Assembly: GCF_963678635.1 (NCBI RefSeq)
Contig: NC_087064.1
Location: 31,596,369 to 31,660,368, forward strand
Source of the DNA: Symsagittifera roscoffensis
Lineage: Eukaryota; Xenacoelomorpha; Acoela; Convolutidae
Length of the DNA: 64,000 nucleotides
Reading direction: 5' to 3'
Shown: positions 14,292 through 25,811 of the stretch, in pieces
Numbering within the stretch: position 1 is the stretch's first letter
How the letters are laid out: each line of letters starts with the position of its first letter
Position numbers and translations under genes: made by a program
The notes under the pieces: generated by a model
The model's input: only the letters and a program-made list of their open reading frames with translations
Told to the model about the DNA's origin: nothing
The model's database searches: none

Positions 14292-15349
14292 TGAATGGAT
14301 TTGCGAAATCATTTTAGAGGACATATTTGCAACGCCAAAGAGAACCCTGACAGTACCAAAACATAGATTAGAATTTTAATTTCTAACGGTTGTTTTTGAA
14401 TGTGAGTTTTGATTACAGATTTAAAAAATGAAAACACCATCAAACTGCCATATCGTTGAAAGCAAAAAAAAATTGAGCAACCAATTTAAGGGGGGTAGGT
14501 TTGCAAGGCCGAAGTATCCCCTGACAGCAACCCACCAAAGGGCCGTGAGTTTCAAGTTCTGTTACTTTGTTTTATTCAAATATAACTAAGAATTGAAAAC
14601 TCATAAAATCTCGAAAACCAAAATGATTTGCGCAGTTATACTTTGAGGACAATTTTGCAGTTCTTAGTATGCCCTGACAATATCCTACCATATGTTTGAG
14701 AAATTATTTTTATAGTTCAGTTTAAAACAAAACATAGTTTATCGCGAAAGTGTTAACATCGATCTTTGCATCTGGGTTTAATTCATTTCTCGAAATTCTG
14801 CTTTTTTGAGAACGCATTCATTTTGTATTAGCTTTTAGAAGCGTTTGATAACATAATTGGTTTCGCTAATAAATTGAGGAAATCACTTAAGATTTTTTCA
14901 AAACAATTAAAATAAAATAATCTTATAAACCAATCCTTATGGATTGTCTTTCTATTTTCTTATCAACTGGGTTTTTCCATCTTATTTTTCATCTTATTTT
15001 TATGTTGCTCAGCGTTATTGTAAACGCCTAGTGTCGTGTCTACGTCAAAAATTCAATTTCTATATTAAACTTGTCTTGCTCGAAAAACAGAAGGGTATTT
15101 TAATGCGCATTCATCAAACTATGTTTTATAAAATTTCGTTTGTTTATTTTAATACAGGGGGGTCAATATTAATTTACGCAAATCAATTTTGGTTCAAAAC
15201 CATATGCATTCATGAAATTTGCTTCTAATGTTTCTCTTACTTTGGATTTATTGGCTGAAAACTCGGCACTGAAACCCTGCTAGTAACATCGAAAAGACGT
15301 CCAATAATATATTACGAAATTGATGAAAGTTATTGATTTAAAGCTGGAA

Positions 15350-15960
15350 AAAATTACCAAGAGACTGGGCTTTGCAAACACTCGTACACACAAAAAACAA
15401 CAGCTTCAGAAAGTGAAAGGAAAACAGGAATTATCCTCTAATTAGTCAAACTTGCTATGTACCGGATTCTAAAGTGCAACCTGAAGATTTGAAACTTCAC
15501 ACCCTGCCCTCTCGGCTAAGAATACTTAGCAATCGTCAGAAATGAAGCAGCAAAACTAGTCAGAAATGAAGCAGCAAAACATGCTAGTAAATTACCAATG
15601 AGATGCCGCGAAAAGCGAATACGAAAAAAAAACAATTTTGCAAGTAATAATCTGGAATAATAGACAATGAAGGCATCCACACTATCTTTCATAAAAAAAA
15701 TTGCAAAGCAACAAGCAACATCATGCATTACATGCATTTCAAAACACTGCGAGATATATTGTTTCAAATTTTCAGAAATCGAGTTTTTATCATTATGTTA
15801 TTGGAACTTAACCGCTTTTTTCGACCATTTGATAGTTAGTTAGTTTAAAAGGCAACTACTATGTTAACTTATTATGACGAAGTACATGTTTTCAAAAACC
15901 AAAATGGTACCACCAAAATTGGCACCAATTTTTGCAACTTCGTGAGCATAGTGTAATAGT
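15350..15960. repeat. Dispersed SINE-like repeat, copy related to 46.1-46.8 kb
   Basis: It shares a chain of segments with 46.14-46.79 kb: a 'tttgcaaacactcg' start, 'gaaggcatcc', 'tatgcatttcaaaa'-like and 'gaaatcgagtttt' segments, 'ttgttaacttatta', and a terminal 'ggcaccaatntttgcnact'. An internal 22-bp segment containing 'cagaaatgaagcagcaaaac' is tandemly doubled near 15,536-15,580. Heavily diverged. Confidence 0.6.
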
Positions 15961-16357
15961 ACGACTACTCTATTTTTTCTAACCTAACGTGCTCAAGTGT
16001 AATGAAATGAAAAAAAAGCTAATTTTACAGCATTGACGAACATAATCGATGAAAAGAGAACACAACTAACACATCAAACTTAAATTCAACGCTACGAAAA
16101 CTGCGAAATTCATTTAAGTTAAATCAAAAAAATTTCATAATACCTCCACGTAAAAAGGAACCAATTTTCGAACTTCATCGAAATGACCACATAAAAAGGA
16201 CAACCTCGCAAAATCAAACCATTTTCAAGAAAAAATTTTGCTATGGACTTTTTAGTGTACAGAACTCCTGTTCAACATGGCGAATTGGAGTATCTCTCCA
16301 AAACCTTTCTGCGAAAGCTTTTTTTTCCGCTTGAGATGGCAAAATGAGTCAAAATGT

Positions 16358-16458
16358 CACTATTGAGCACAAAGTTACGTTTATAATCATACTAAAAAAT
16401 ATTAAGTAATTACGTTACAATTTAGTATGATTATACCGTAATTTAGTGCTCAATAGTG
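16358..16458. repeat. Long inverted repeat (foldback), arms 38-39 nt
   Basis: The left arm, 16,358-16,396 (starting 'cactattgagcac'), and the right arm, 16,421-16,458 (ending 'gtgctcaatagtg'), are reverse complements with about three mismatches or one indel. They flank a 24-nt spacer. The cores 'ataatcatactaaa' and 'tttagtatgattat' match exactly. It could form a stable hairpin; it may be a small MITE. The same half-motif recurs just downstream (16,460-16,545) as short direct repeats. Confidence 0.85.
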
Positions 16459-17540
16459 CAATTACGAAGTGCTCAATTACAAAAAATAATACATCTGAAA
16501 ATTTTTTGCTGCTCAATTACGACTTAAATAATATATCTGAAAATTTTATGGTTTGAAAAATTTATCCCATTTAGAGAACTAAATCCAAGGTTTGAATTCT
16601 TTAATCCGCAGAGAATTCTGAAAACTAACTTTCGAAACCAGACCTTATCCACGAATCTACTTGCTGCGCGCAAGCGCAATAAAGAAAAAAAACGCTTATT
16701 TTACAACATTGACGAAAATAAAACAATCGAAAACGAAAACACAAAACTTAGATTCGACCATACCGAGCGGTTACAAAGCCGAAAAACCTTAGAAGAAACC
16801 TTTTAAGCTGAGAAAAATTCAAGACTTAAGACGTATAAAAATTATCAATTCACCCGCACACTTAACTTTGAGGCCACTGAGCCGATATAAAATAGGTCGA
16901 AACCTATTGAGCCAAAAAGGAAACTAAAACAATACAGACCCCCTCGCCCTCAAAACACTCAACGCAATATGATGCCACTTAGCCGAGATAATTTAGGCAG
17001 AATCTAATCAAACCTAAAAAATTGAACCGCAAAAAAAGTCGTAAGACTACTTTGAAGTTACTAAGTCCCCCTCACCCTTAAAAGACACGAAAAAAAATCT
17101 TTTTCAACGAAATTAACGAAATCGAACAAAAATTATGTATTTGTTACAATGATATAATTCTGAAATACGTTATTTAACCATCCACAAACCATCTATCGTC
17201 TTCCGAACCAATATATTGATACCTCTAAAACTACCGCCTTGTTTTTCTTCACCTTCATTTGAACTTGACCTTTACTAACTGTACTTAACTCTCAATGCCC
17301 TCAAGTAGCTTTTTCAAAAGATTGCTGTTATCTACACTAAATCAATTCGGCATTTGTATTGGTTTCAACAGTTCATCTGCAAAACTTCAATGATTCAATA
17401 TGTCCCCCGTCTCCTTCCATAGGGTGGAAATATGTTACCAGGTACAATATTCGCTCTCTGACTATCACTCTAGTGCACAACTGTTGAATTAATCCTTTTC
17501 TGGTGTTAATGCTTCTGGTGATGAATAAGCATAGATTCAT

Positions 17541-17645
17541 ACGTATCAACCATATTCACCAAATTTAGCACATACGTATCAAACGTATTCACCCAAATTA
17601 GCACACAGATTCAACAGAGTTGAACGCATTCACTCAAATTAGCAG
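17541..17645. repeat. Short tandem repeat, period about 33 bp
   Basis: The unit 'acgtatcaaccatattcacc' plus 'aaatttagcacat' occurs at 17,541 and again at 17,574. A third, more diverged and slightly longer copy follows to about 17,645. It lies about 100 bp beyond the stop codon of the MATH-like gene, possibly in its 3' UTR. Confidence 0.75.
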
Positions 17646-17747
17646 CAAAAAAAATCTGCTCATGTTCAACAATTTGCATCAGATCAACGAAACTTACAAT
17701 CAGTTTAATACAGAAATAAAATACAAGGCTAAACAAAATTGAAAAAA

Positions 17748-19326
17748 TCAATAATTTGGGATGCGCCTCTGATGGGTTTCCTGCTCCAACTTCTCATTCG
17801 TCTCCTCAATTATTCGTCCCATTTCCTGCTGCAAAACCTGACTTTGCTGAAACGCATTGCAGGACAGTTGATGCAGTTTAAAATGACCTAAGAAGCCTTG
17901 TGCTAATCTGTGATAATGGTGCGGCATTTGTGCAAATTTCTTCTCTGCTGCTTCAAAACCCAGTCCACTTTGCTGCGAATGAATTATTTCCGCATGCGTC
18001 CACATCAGGAAGCTCTTCAACTGATCACGAGTCGACAATTGAGTTGATTCCTCCATTTCGACTCGGAAAGTGACTCTGTCCACGCCTCGGAACATACAGC
18101 GCAAGTACTCGCTACTACCAAAATTTCTTATGAGCAGCGGATCATCTCTGTCATAGAAATCATTTCGTCCATTCAAATAGTAGGGCTTCGTACTTTTACA
18201 CACGAATTCGTCTTTGTTGTCAGCCTCTACTCTCGGGCCATCTTCTCTCAAAATTTCCTCCACTACATCGTAGTGTTCCATTTGGCCACTTAGGAGAGAT
18301 ACTCTGAATATGACACTGCGGTTATCATCTTTAATGTAGGTTTTGAGCTGAACTTTGACCTAAACAAAATTATCAGCATCTAGATCGATTTCCTCTATGA
18401 AAAAAGTGTTGTGAATTTCTACCTTTGGTTCGTATTTAACAATAGATTGTCTATAGCCCACTTACGTCCATGTAAGACGAATCCTCTAGAACCCCCTTCG
18501 GGTAAATCACACAAGACCACACTATTCCACTCCTTTTGAACTCAGGGCTGACAATGTACCCCAAGGCACGATCTCCAGTCAGATCCCGTTTGCGCATAGC
18601 ATAAACAACAAAAGAACTTTTCCTGTCGTAATTCGAAACAGCACACCTATCTTGATACATCTTAAGCGGGGGTTTCAACTTCCCCGGCTGCGATTGGTCG
18701 CAAAAGGAGTTTGGATCTATATTCTGAGATTGCATTGATTCAACCTCTTGCACTGTAGGCATATGCTGGTTATGGCCATTCATCACTTGGCAGGCGAGCA
18801 CTTGATTATTAAACGGTATACGATGTTGCCAATATTGAGTACTTGCATCATACCACTCCGGAATAATCTGATTCATATGGCTGTAAACAATAGAACCGAC
18901 CGAACAGCCAGGAATGTAATGTCTTATGTCCATACTCTGAACACTAAATGTGGAATGGTTTTTCGCGTCTGGAAAATTGCTTATGGGTGTAGAGCATTTA
19001 GGAGGCCTTTCATTCGAAGCACAGTCAGTATTTTCGCTCGAAATGGCAGGTGATTGATTGTGTTCTTGCGAAGCTTCAGTGCTCTGAACATAATTACTGC
19101 TGGCTTCACTGCGCGCACTCAGTATTCCATTTTGCCTTATCTGTGGATCACTATCATCCGCAGAACACTCGGAGTAGCTGCTATTTCCAGAATGTTGAAC
19201 GAAGCTCGAGTCCGATCCATAATCGGAGGAAAGACACTTGTTTTGCTTTACAGTTTGAAGGCGTGATTTCTCGTCCCTCTCGTCAAGGCGTGAGTTCTCG
19301 TTACTCTCGCCATTCTCATCATTCAT
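17748..19326 (-). CDS. Two-exon gene, probable MATH/TRAF-like domain protein
   Basis: Exon 1 is 19,326-18,466 and exon 2 is 18,359-17,748, joined in phase 0 by a GT-AG intron of 106 bp (donor GTAAGT, acceptor TTTAG). The product is about 490 residues. The first ~200 residues are acidic and rich in Ser, Asn and Gln, probably disordered. Residues ~235-395 resemble a MATH/TRAF beta-sandwich: 'FKRSGIVWSCVIYPKG', then 'VIFRVSLLSG', a glycine-rich stretch and 'VTFRVEME' at the end of the fold. The ~100-residue tail is helical and Gln-rich. I chose the ATG at 19,326 ('MNDENGES'); an upstream in-frame ATG at 19,425 adds a hydrophobic stretch ('YYYYINY') that looks like 5' non-coding sequence. The MATH call is by eye and moderate; a function in ubiquitin or receptor adaptor signalling is only the family's usual role. 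No neighbour clarifies it. Confidence 0.7.
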
Positions 19327-19731
19327 TTCGCAATACTCAAGCACAATACACAATCTGTAATTTATATAATAATAATAACCAAATAGATTTTGTAGTTTCA
19401 ATCCGCATTTGAGTTGGAATCTCACTAGAACAATTCTGGTCTCAGTGAATCGAACATGGAAAGAATTGCAAACAATGCGTCCACGTGAACGTTAACCGAT
19501 TAATAAGAAAACTCATTAACTATTTTAGGGGTCATCAGACTAACCGGTAAAGAAAATAATTTTAAAGCTTAGATGCTAAAACAAATAACCTTGAAAAACT
19601 TTTATTTTATCAACTTTTTCAGACAAAGTTCAATGTCACGAGAGATCAGACACAAAAAACGAACAATATATGAACTTATTTAAATATTCTTGATATGTTT
19701 GTTTTTCAACGATTTGACCGCAAGTATAGAG

Positions 19732-20240
19732 AGTTGCAAAAAAATCGGACAGACAGTCTTAATTAAAAAGAGCAACTGTCTAGACATCAGCTGAAATAAA
19801 AACTGAAATAAACATAACGTCGAAAGTTCATAAAGCAGAGTTTAGCTCGAAAATTATAACCACGGCGGGCAATTGCATAACAGGAAAATTACTACTCAGG
19901 GTGGCTATTGTTTTTCTGCGATTAGTTTCCAAATTTTAAATGATTTGATCATCTTCAGTGCCGTTTGGTTTTTTTTTTGGTGCGGCCTTATCTGTTTTTT
20001 CTTCTGTGTCTCGTTTTTAAACTAACTTTGCTAAATGTTTTATAGTAAAATCTGGATGTTCATTGCAGTATTTAAAAATTAGGCTAGCATAATCTTCGGA
20101 TATCCGACGATCTCGCATTTTGAGTTTGGCCTGACAAAAAGTTCAAGGATCGTTCGGCTTTAGATTTTGCATGCAAAAAATGTCAAAAAACACTGATTGC
20201 TCATTTTAAATATTTTTGTCTGTCCGAACTTTTTGCTACT
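19732..20240 (-). mobile_element. Non-autonomous Tc1/mariner-type element (relic)
   Basis: Terminal inverted repeats of about 27 bp bound the element: the left end reads 'agttgcaaaaaaatcggaca' and the right end, read inward on the minus strand, 'agtagcaaaaagttcggaca'. On the minus strand from ~20,118 an open stretch begins 'MRDRRISEDYASLIFKYC' and continues with 'FTIKHLAKLV' before a stop. This looks like the N-terminal helix-turn-helix of a Tc1/mariner transposase, followed by a short Lys-rich remnant. The catalytic DDE/D region is absent. A clean TA target duplication is not obvious. It is probably an internally deleted copy. Confidence 0.6.
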
Positions 20241-20549
20241 AATTATAGCAGTTTAGAAAACTTGAAAGTACATAGCATTTTGGTTTGTTGCCGTTGGTTC
20301 ATAAAAAGCTCAACTTGATTCAAAAATGTATTTCAGTGAAATTTAGCTCAACTAACCGATTAAGAATGAATCACGAGAATGTAATAAATTATAGCACCAA
20401 GTGAGAGAGTATACAATAGAGAAAAGTGAAGATTACTGTTGGGCAAAAAATATGTGCTACTGAACAAAAAACAATTGAATTACCTTAGGTATTTGAAAAA
20501 ACCAGATGGCGACCAAGTTTTTATAAATCAATCCTCATTCACACTTAAT

Positions 20550-20643
20550 TTCAAGCCAGTGAAAACGAAACAAAAATATGATTTTTGTTCCGACTTCCTT
20601 AACGAAAGATACGGACTATTTGTTCCGTTTTCACTGGCTTGAA
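20550..20643. repeat. Inverted repeat, 25-bp arms
   Basis: The left arm at 20,550-20,574 (starting 'ttcaagccagtgaaaacg') and the right arm at 20,619-20,643 (ending 'cgttttcactggcttgaa') are complementary except for one position, around a 44-nt spacer. The spacer itself carries 'ttccgactt...', related to the 'ttccgactttcg' hairpin of the neighbouring repeats. Possibly a tiny MITE end-pair. Confidence 0.85.
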
Positions 20644-20651
20644 CTTTTGGA

Positions 20652-20710
20652 CCAAGTTAACATCCTCCTCCCTAAACACGTTTAGGGGTGAGGATGTTAA
20701 CTCAACTTGG
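20652..20710. repeat. Nested palindrome (hairpin)
   Basis: The outer arms 'ccaagttaacatcctc' and 'gaggatgttaactcaacttgg' pair with a 4-nt bulge. The inner stem 'cctaaac' / 'gtttagg' has a 2-nt loop. Fragments of the outer arm recur at ~20,800-20,860 around a 17-G homopolymer, so the module is locally multiplied. Confidence 0.85.
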
Positions 20711-20873
20711 TTTTAAGTTGAGAATTTTCAGCCAATCAGAATCAAGCATTTTACATGCAGCGCTTAGAAAATTTAATTTAATTTACGCGCTGGGGTGGAG
20801 GATCTTAACTTGGTCTATTAGGGGGGGGGGGGGGGGGTTTAGGATGTTAACTTGATCCGAACTTTTAAACTAG

Positions 20874-21780
20874 CCATTTTTGACGGGATTTTTTTAATAT
20901 ATCATTCAAAAGCTATTGTTTACCTGCGATCATTTTTCGTAAAGTTATGGGGGTTAAAAGATTGCCATTTCGGCCAGTTTGGGACAATTAACGCGCGATA
21001 TATTTCGCGCTATTAACACGTAAGCGAAGATTTAAAACCGTATTAGAAATCGTTCCAAATTGGTTGAAGGAAGCTTATTTGCCCCAATTGATTTGTTAGA
21101 AGGAGCGAAATCTATCACTTTGTACATTATATGGCGTGTGGGGGGATGATTTTTGCATAAATCTCAAATTAAAAATGAACTACTCATTTTTTTCTTTCAT
21201 TTAATTTTTCATGTTGTTACTGCTCCATAGACCTTAAAAAGCAGTCGGAACACTTGGGGCCTCGTCCTGATACGAGCAGCCTTGTTGTTCCGACTTTCGA
21301 TACGAAAGTAACGGAATATTTGTGCTCGGGGTGGGTTTTTTTCTTCTCAGACAAACTTCGACTTTTTAACTAGCCATTTTTGACGGAATTTTTTAAATTT
21401 CACTCAAAAGGTAATGTTGTCCTGAGCTCAAAGTTGAAAAGATATTTCACCTGTCATCATTTTTCGTAAAGTTACGGGGGTGTAAAGATTGCAATTTTGG
21501 CCAATTTGGGACAATTAACGCGCGATATATTTCGCGCTATTAACGCGTAAGTGAGATTTAATCTGTCTTAGAAATCGTTCCAAATTGGTTTAACGAAGCT
21601 TATTTGCCATAATTGATTTGTTACAAGGAGCGACATCTATCTTTTTGTACTTTATATGGCGTGTGGGGGGATGATTTTCATTTTTTTTTAATTTCATTTA
21701 ATTTTTTAATTTTATTACTGCTCCATAAACCTTAAAAGGCAGTCGGAACATTCAGGGCTTCGCCCTGATACGAGCAGTCT
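20874..21780. repeat. Two copies of a ~490-bp repeat with 'gcgcgatatatttcgcgc' and hairpins
   Basis: The 'aactagccatttttgacgg' opening, 'acgcgcgatatatttcgcgc' palindrome, 'agaaatcgttccaaattggt', 'tatatggcgtgtgggg' and 'gcagtcggaaca' segments occur in the same order from ~20,874 and again from ~21,366. A third copy begins at ~26,072, carried along by the 4.7-kb duplication. Within it, 'ctcgtcctgatacgag', 'cagggcttcgccctg' and 'ttccgactttcgatacgaaa' form short hairpins. Confidence 0.8.
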
Positions 21781-24700
21781 TGTTTAACTTTCAGTTTAGT
21801 TTTTAAGAGGATCAGACTTCGATTTTCACTAGAGGAGTCAATCATATCGTATGAAACTTTAGAAGTGTTAATCAGGCAGTACAGGAGTGATGAGTGCCTA
21901 GATAGAAAACATTTAGTGTAAGGACAGCGCTGGCTAAGGTTCACTTTATCACGATTCGGAAATCTTGCACAAATCAATGGCAGCACGAAACATACCATCA
22001 ATTTTAGGCTAACGTTACCACGCCAAGCTCGGACTGCATTCTATAGACATTGTCTCTGAATTTCGTGAACATTTCAACGAGCCACACGTCATTTACATGC
22101 TTTAAAAATGAATAGAATTTGACGACATATGGAAAACAACTGGGCGCTAAAAATGATCTTTTCTTGGTCGGAAGTTGTATGCAATCCGCAGTCGTTTTTG
22201 AGGTAGGAGGACAATTTACACTATTCAAATCTAACCTATGCCATTTTACCCTATATACAAATTTAATCTACTCCAATTTACCCTATGCCAAATTACCACA
22301 CATTTCAGTTTCAGCCTTTATCACACTAGGTGTTAGGAACACGTATGGATGTGTTAACTATTTGAGTTCTACATGTAAACTGATAATTTGTTCACCATTC
22401 GATTAATAAATGCCAAATTCGCCAGCGGACCCAGTGCCAGTGTAACTGTTGAAACGCTGATGACTAATAAATAAAGCTCCTTTGAAATCAGTCCATACAA
22501 GCGAGCTCTGCTTCCCACGATTAGTGAGAGCTCGCCCACATTGCATGATAAAATAGCTGCATTGATTTTATACACAGATGTGAAATTAGGAACGAACTTG
22601 GTGAATATCAACAAGAGGAAACAAAATTTAATACACAGAATCAAACCAGTGAGCGTATTTACAATGTACAATTCGTAATATACAAAAGAAGGAACCAGAT
22701 GGAATCCGATAGAAGCATAGAATAGAGAACCAAAGACATCTTTGAGGAGCTGCAGGTTCTCCTGGTTCGGATGCAAAGACAACAAATCTGAACCAGCGTA
22801 ACGAACGATTGCGCCTGGAACGGAATATTAGCCATATTTTAAGGATCATTTGATTATACTTTTTAAACATGATAAATAGACAAATCAGATATGCGAATTA
22901 TGAGTTCTTCTCAAATTTTCCACAAACAGTAATACGTATTTCGAATGTGCTGACTTCCGATCTGATGTACAGGATGTGCATATAAGATAGTGGACGATGG
23001 TTTATAATTGAAGTTAGATCTTTCAGAGGCATATCCAGCCGTTTATGTGTAATTGAGAGAATTTGAAGGTACTCTCGGTCAATAACTTATACAGTGTTCT
23101 ACAAAACATCCTAACTTCGGCAAAAATCGCTTATCATTCCATTTCTCAAGCCTTTCGCATTTGAGTGATTCATCTTGGATCTCTTTAACTATATCCCACT
23201 TTTGCAAAAGGGGAAGATTCGTTACTAAATTCTTATATGCTTCTTCACCGTTGACATCAATGACATCCAATTGGTTTGATGTCTCTAAGATCGGCATCAT
23301 TCTCTTCACAAGACATACAAGTCCTGATAAAACCAAGCACATGATAACCGTTTTTACTAAAGTAGATACCAATTGAGCATTGAACTAGCGCTGTTGTTCG
23401 TGTAGATGCGGCATGATGGCAAGAACAACTGCTAGGAAAACATGCTGTCCTATGTAGAACATTTTCAAAATGTCGTCGAATTGGACAGAAGTTGAATGTT
23501 GTATATTTGCAGAGCACTTGTGACTTGGACTTTTAGTAGAGACAGATAGACAAATGCTGACAATTGCCATCTCAAGCTTGGAAGAGCCTGAAACAAATTA
23601 GTAACGACTAGTTAAGATTGAAAGTTGAGCGGTCCGTCCAGCTGATATCAGATGGGTCTTCAGATTTTACAGCACATTAATCAAGATTTCGTCTGATCTC
23701 CCCGCGTTAAGAGTTCCTGCTTACTGCGCTGAATGCTTCCGATGTCCAGCAACGCTTATTTTCAACCCAAGAAATCTAAGTTTTATGCTTTTGTACGATT
23801 ACCACTTGCTTCTTAAAACTTAACCTTCATCTTAGCCTCAATTTAGTAATCTGGAATAATAGCAGCGGCTACGATTATACCACTAATAAATGATCCGTCG
23901 GCGAATAATTCAATTAAACTCGAATTAACAATACAAGAACAAGCACCGTGTTCTACTTAATTATAAAAACAACAACAACTTCTTTTTTACCTACCAAATA
24001 AGGAGTAAAACGGTCCAAACACAGAAAAGAAGTGCTAAAGCAGGAAAAGCAAACACGATTATCTTCCAGTAGCTTCTTATTTTGTCCAGCTGTCCGCAAT
24101 TGAATCCCAGATCGAAAACTGCAAAGAAAACTGCTATCTCTCCCAGAGTCGCTAGTTGAACTAAATCTGAGACCAGATTCAGACACGAAGGGCCGACAAC
24201 CGCTCCTGAAAAGAAGGTTATCCTGAATCATTCTAAGTTATTTGGCTTTGGAATGCTAAAAAATAGCTGGATTTTTAAAAAAATTTTGATAATTGATTTT
24301 TGAATACATACAGAGGCGGAGCGGAGCAGCGCAACAATTCCGATAAAATTAAAACATTGCATTACAAGATATTGAATGGAAAAATGAAGTCAATTTTTTG
24401 AACAAATTAATAGAAAAAAGTCACAAAAAACTACATCAACAAAAATTTCATGTCTTTGCCTCGAATTATGTTCATAAACAGCCTTGACAAACATTGGAAA
24501 GCAATGGCCGAACGGCAATTGAGGCGACAAACAATGGTTCGACATTGTTAAGTTGAAAACGAAACTGTAGCCATGAAAAAACTTCAAGCAATAAAGTTAA
24601 AACTCTTAACTTTTACGACTCATCCCTCCTGAAAAACGCAAAAGCATTTAAAAATCGCCCTTGAAACTACGCATTGTAAGTTCACTAAACCCAAAAAAAG

Positions 24701-25811
24701 ACATTTACCCAACCCGTTTAACCCAAAAAAAATAAATTATTCAAAATCAGAGTAGTAAATTTACAGAATTTATCTGAAAATGAAACTGTTTGAAACAAAA
24801 AAAATAATCTTTAGTAAGAAACTGCTTGAAAAGCGTACCAGATAACCTGTATTGCATATGAAAAAAAAGCGGAAAATCAGCCGACAGAAATTAGGACGAA
24901 AACCACATATCCGAAAAAATCCACGTTTTTCAATAAATATGTTTGAAAAATTAATTGCCATCTTTAAATCATATTATTCGAAATCAGAGTTGGTAAATTT
25001 ACAAACTACGGAAAAAATAATCTGAAATTAAAACTTTGAAACGAAAATGAAAAAAACTAAGCTTAAGAAAGAAACAGTTTGAAAAGCGTACTAGATAAAC
25101 TGAATTGCATTTGAAAAAAGGAAAATCAGCGGGCAGAAATTAGGACGAAAACCACAAATTCGAATAAACCAACGTTTAAAAAAAAACATATTTGAAAAAT
25201 TAATTACCATCTAAAAAGAACAAAGAGGTAATTTTATTTGAATTTCTAGAAATTAAGCATGTCAGCCTGCACACGTGAAAGCAACTGCAGTAACTGAACG
25301 TATGTCTAAAAATTGTAAACAAAGGCGAAGCAAAGCTTCGCACCACTTGTGAAATGACTATCATTTCTTCCAGATGAAGCGAGAAATCGAAAATTAAAAA
25401 TAGAAAAAACTATGAAAATTGCAAAAAAACATCCGAGATCTTGAAAATGAATCACCTTCACCATTACAAATTTTACAGATACAGGCGAAGCTGAGCTTCG
25501 CTTTCCTTGCAATAGAACACATACAGAGCATGACAAACTAACCAACAGAAATGGAGATAAAGCCGTAGAAAAACTTTGAAAATATATATAACAAAATTGA
25601 TCTACCAAAAATTTTCCTTCTTTGTCTAAATTTCGTCTTGAATTAAAATTCCTTTCGACAAAATATGCCAAGAAGTAGACAATTGAATGTGAAAGGAGCA
25701 TCAATAAAAACATACCAAGCTGACAATTCTTGAGCAGACACACGTTGCGCCAAAAAAGTGTTATCAGAAAAATTTTAAGGCCTCTAAGCCAATACCTATT
25801 CAGCCAAAAAA
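21107..25811. repeat. 4.7-kb tandem duplication, copy 1 (carries broken TMCO3 exons)
   Basis: Sequence starting 'gaaatctatcactttgtac' at 21,107 reappears at 25,812. The two units run side by side in the same orientation with near identity: most lines differ at 0-3 positions, with scattered small indels. The unit contains the last three exons of the TMCO3-like gene and part of its second intron. Copy 1 lies downstream of copy 2 in the direction of transcription. Confidence 0.93.
22369..24205 (-). pseudogene. TMCO3: Duplicated 3' exons of the TMCO3-like gene, inactivated
   Basis: This is a second set of exons 3 (24,205-23,995), 4 (from 23,587) and 5 (22,814-22,369). Three lesions separate it from the copy at 27.1-29.1 kb. 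Exon 3 is 5 nt shorter (two indels, 3+2), so it ends in the wrong phase for exon 4. A TAG stop (at 23,385) replaces a CAG codon in exon 4. The 3' part of exon 4, including a membrane segment and the splice donor, is removed by a deletion of about 200 bp near 23,255. Exon 5 remains fully open and nearly unchanged ('[20 protein letters not shown]'). It has no copies of exons 1-2 of its own, so it is downstream debris of the recent tandem duplication rather than an independent gene. Spliced read-through use of exon 5 cannot be excluded. Confidence 0.85.

Larger units (their letters stand above)
14292..17747. other. Non-coding stretch with decayed repeats
   Basis: No gene is supported here. It contains a three-copy decayed tandem repeat at 14.33-14.71 kb, in which a 'ttgca...' then 'ccctgaca...cca' core recurs about every 170 bp. 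It also contains a copy of a dispersed repeat (15.35-15.96 kb) that is also present at 46.1-46.8 kb, a 101-bp foldback at 16,358-16,458, and a short 33-bp-period repeat at 17,541-17,645 downstream of the MATH-like gene. The hydrophobic open frame at 14,944-15,228 has no recognisable domain. Confidence 0.6.
19327..21106. other. Intergenic region with a transposon relic and hairpin-rich repeats
   Basis: No gene is supported. The stretch holds the Tc1/mariner relic (19,732-20,240), two hairpins (20,550-20,710), a run of 17 G at 20,821-20,837, and the first copy of a ~490-bp repeat (starting ~20,874) that recurs at ~21,366 and ~26,072. Confidence 0.6.

Noticed and set aside
18748-19412. Plus-strand open frames over the MATH-like gene
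   Set aside because: Antisense shadows of exon 1; no motif.
22004-22406. Short frames ('MNSVNCPPTSKT...', 'MTTYGKQLGAKN...') identical in both duplicate units
   Set aside because: Identity only reflects how young the duplication is; no domain, no codon bias, located downstream of the TMCO3 stop.
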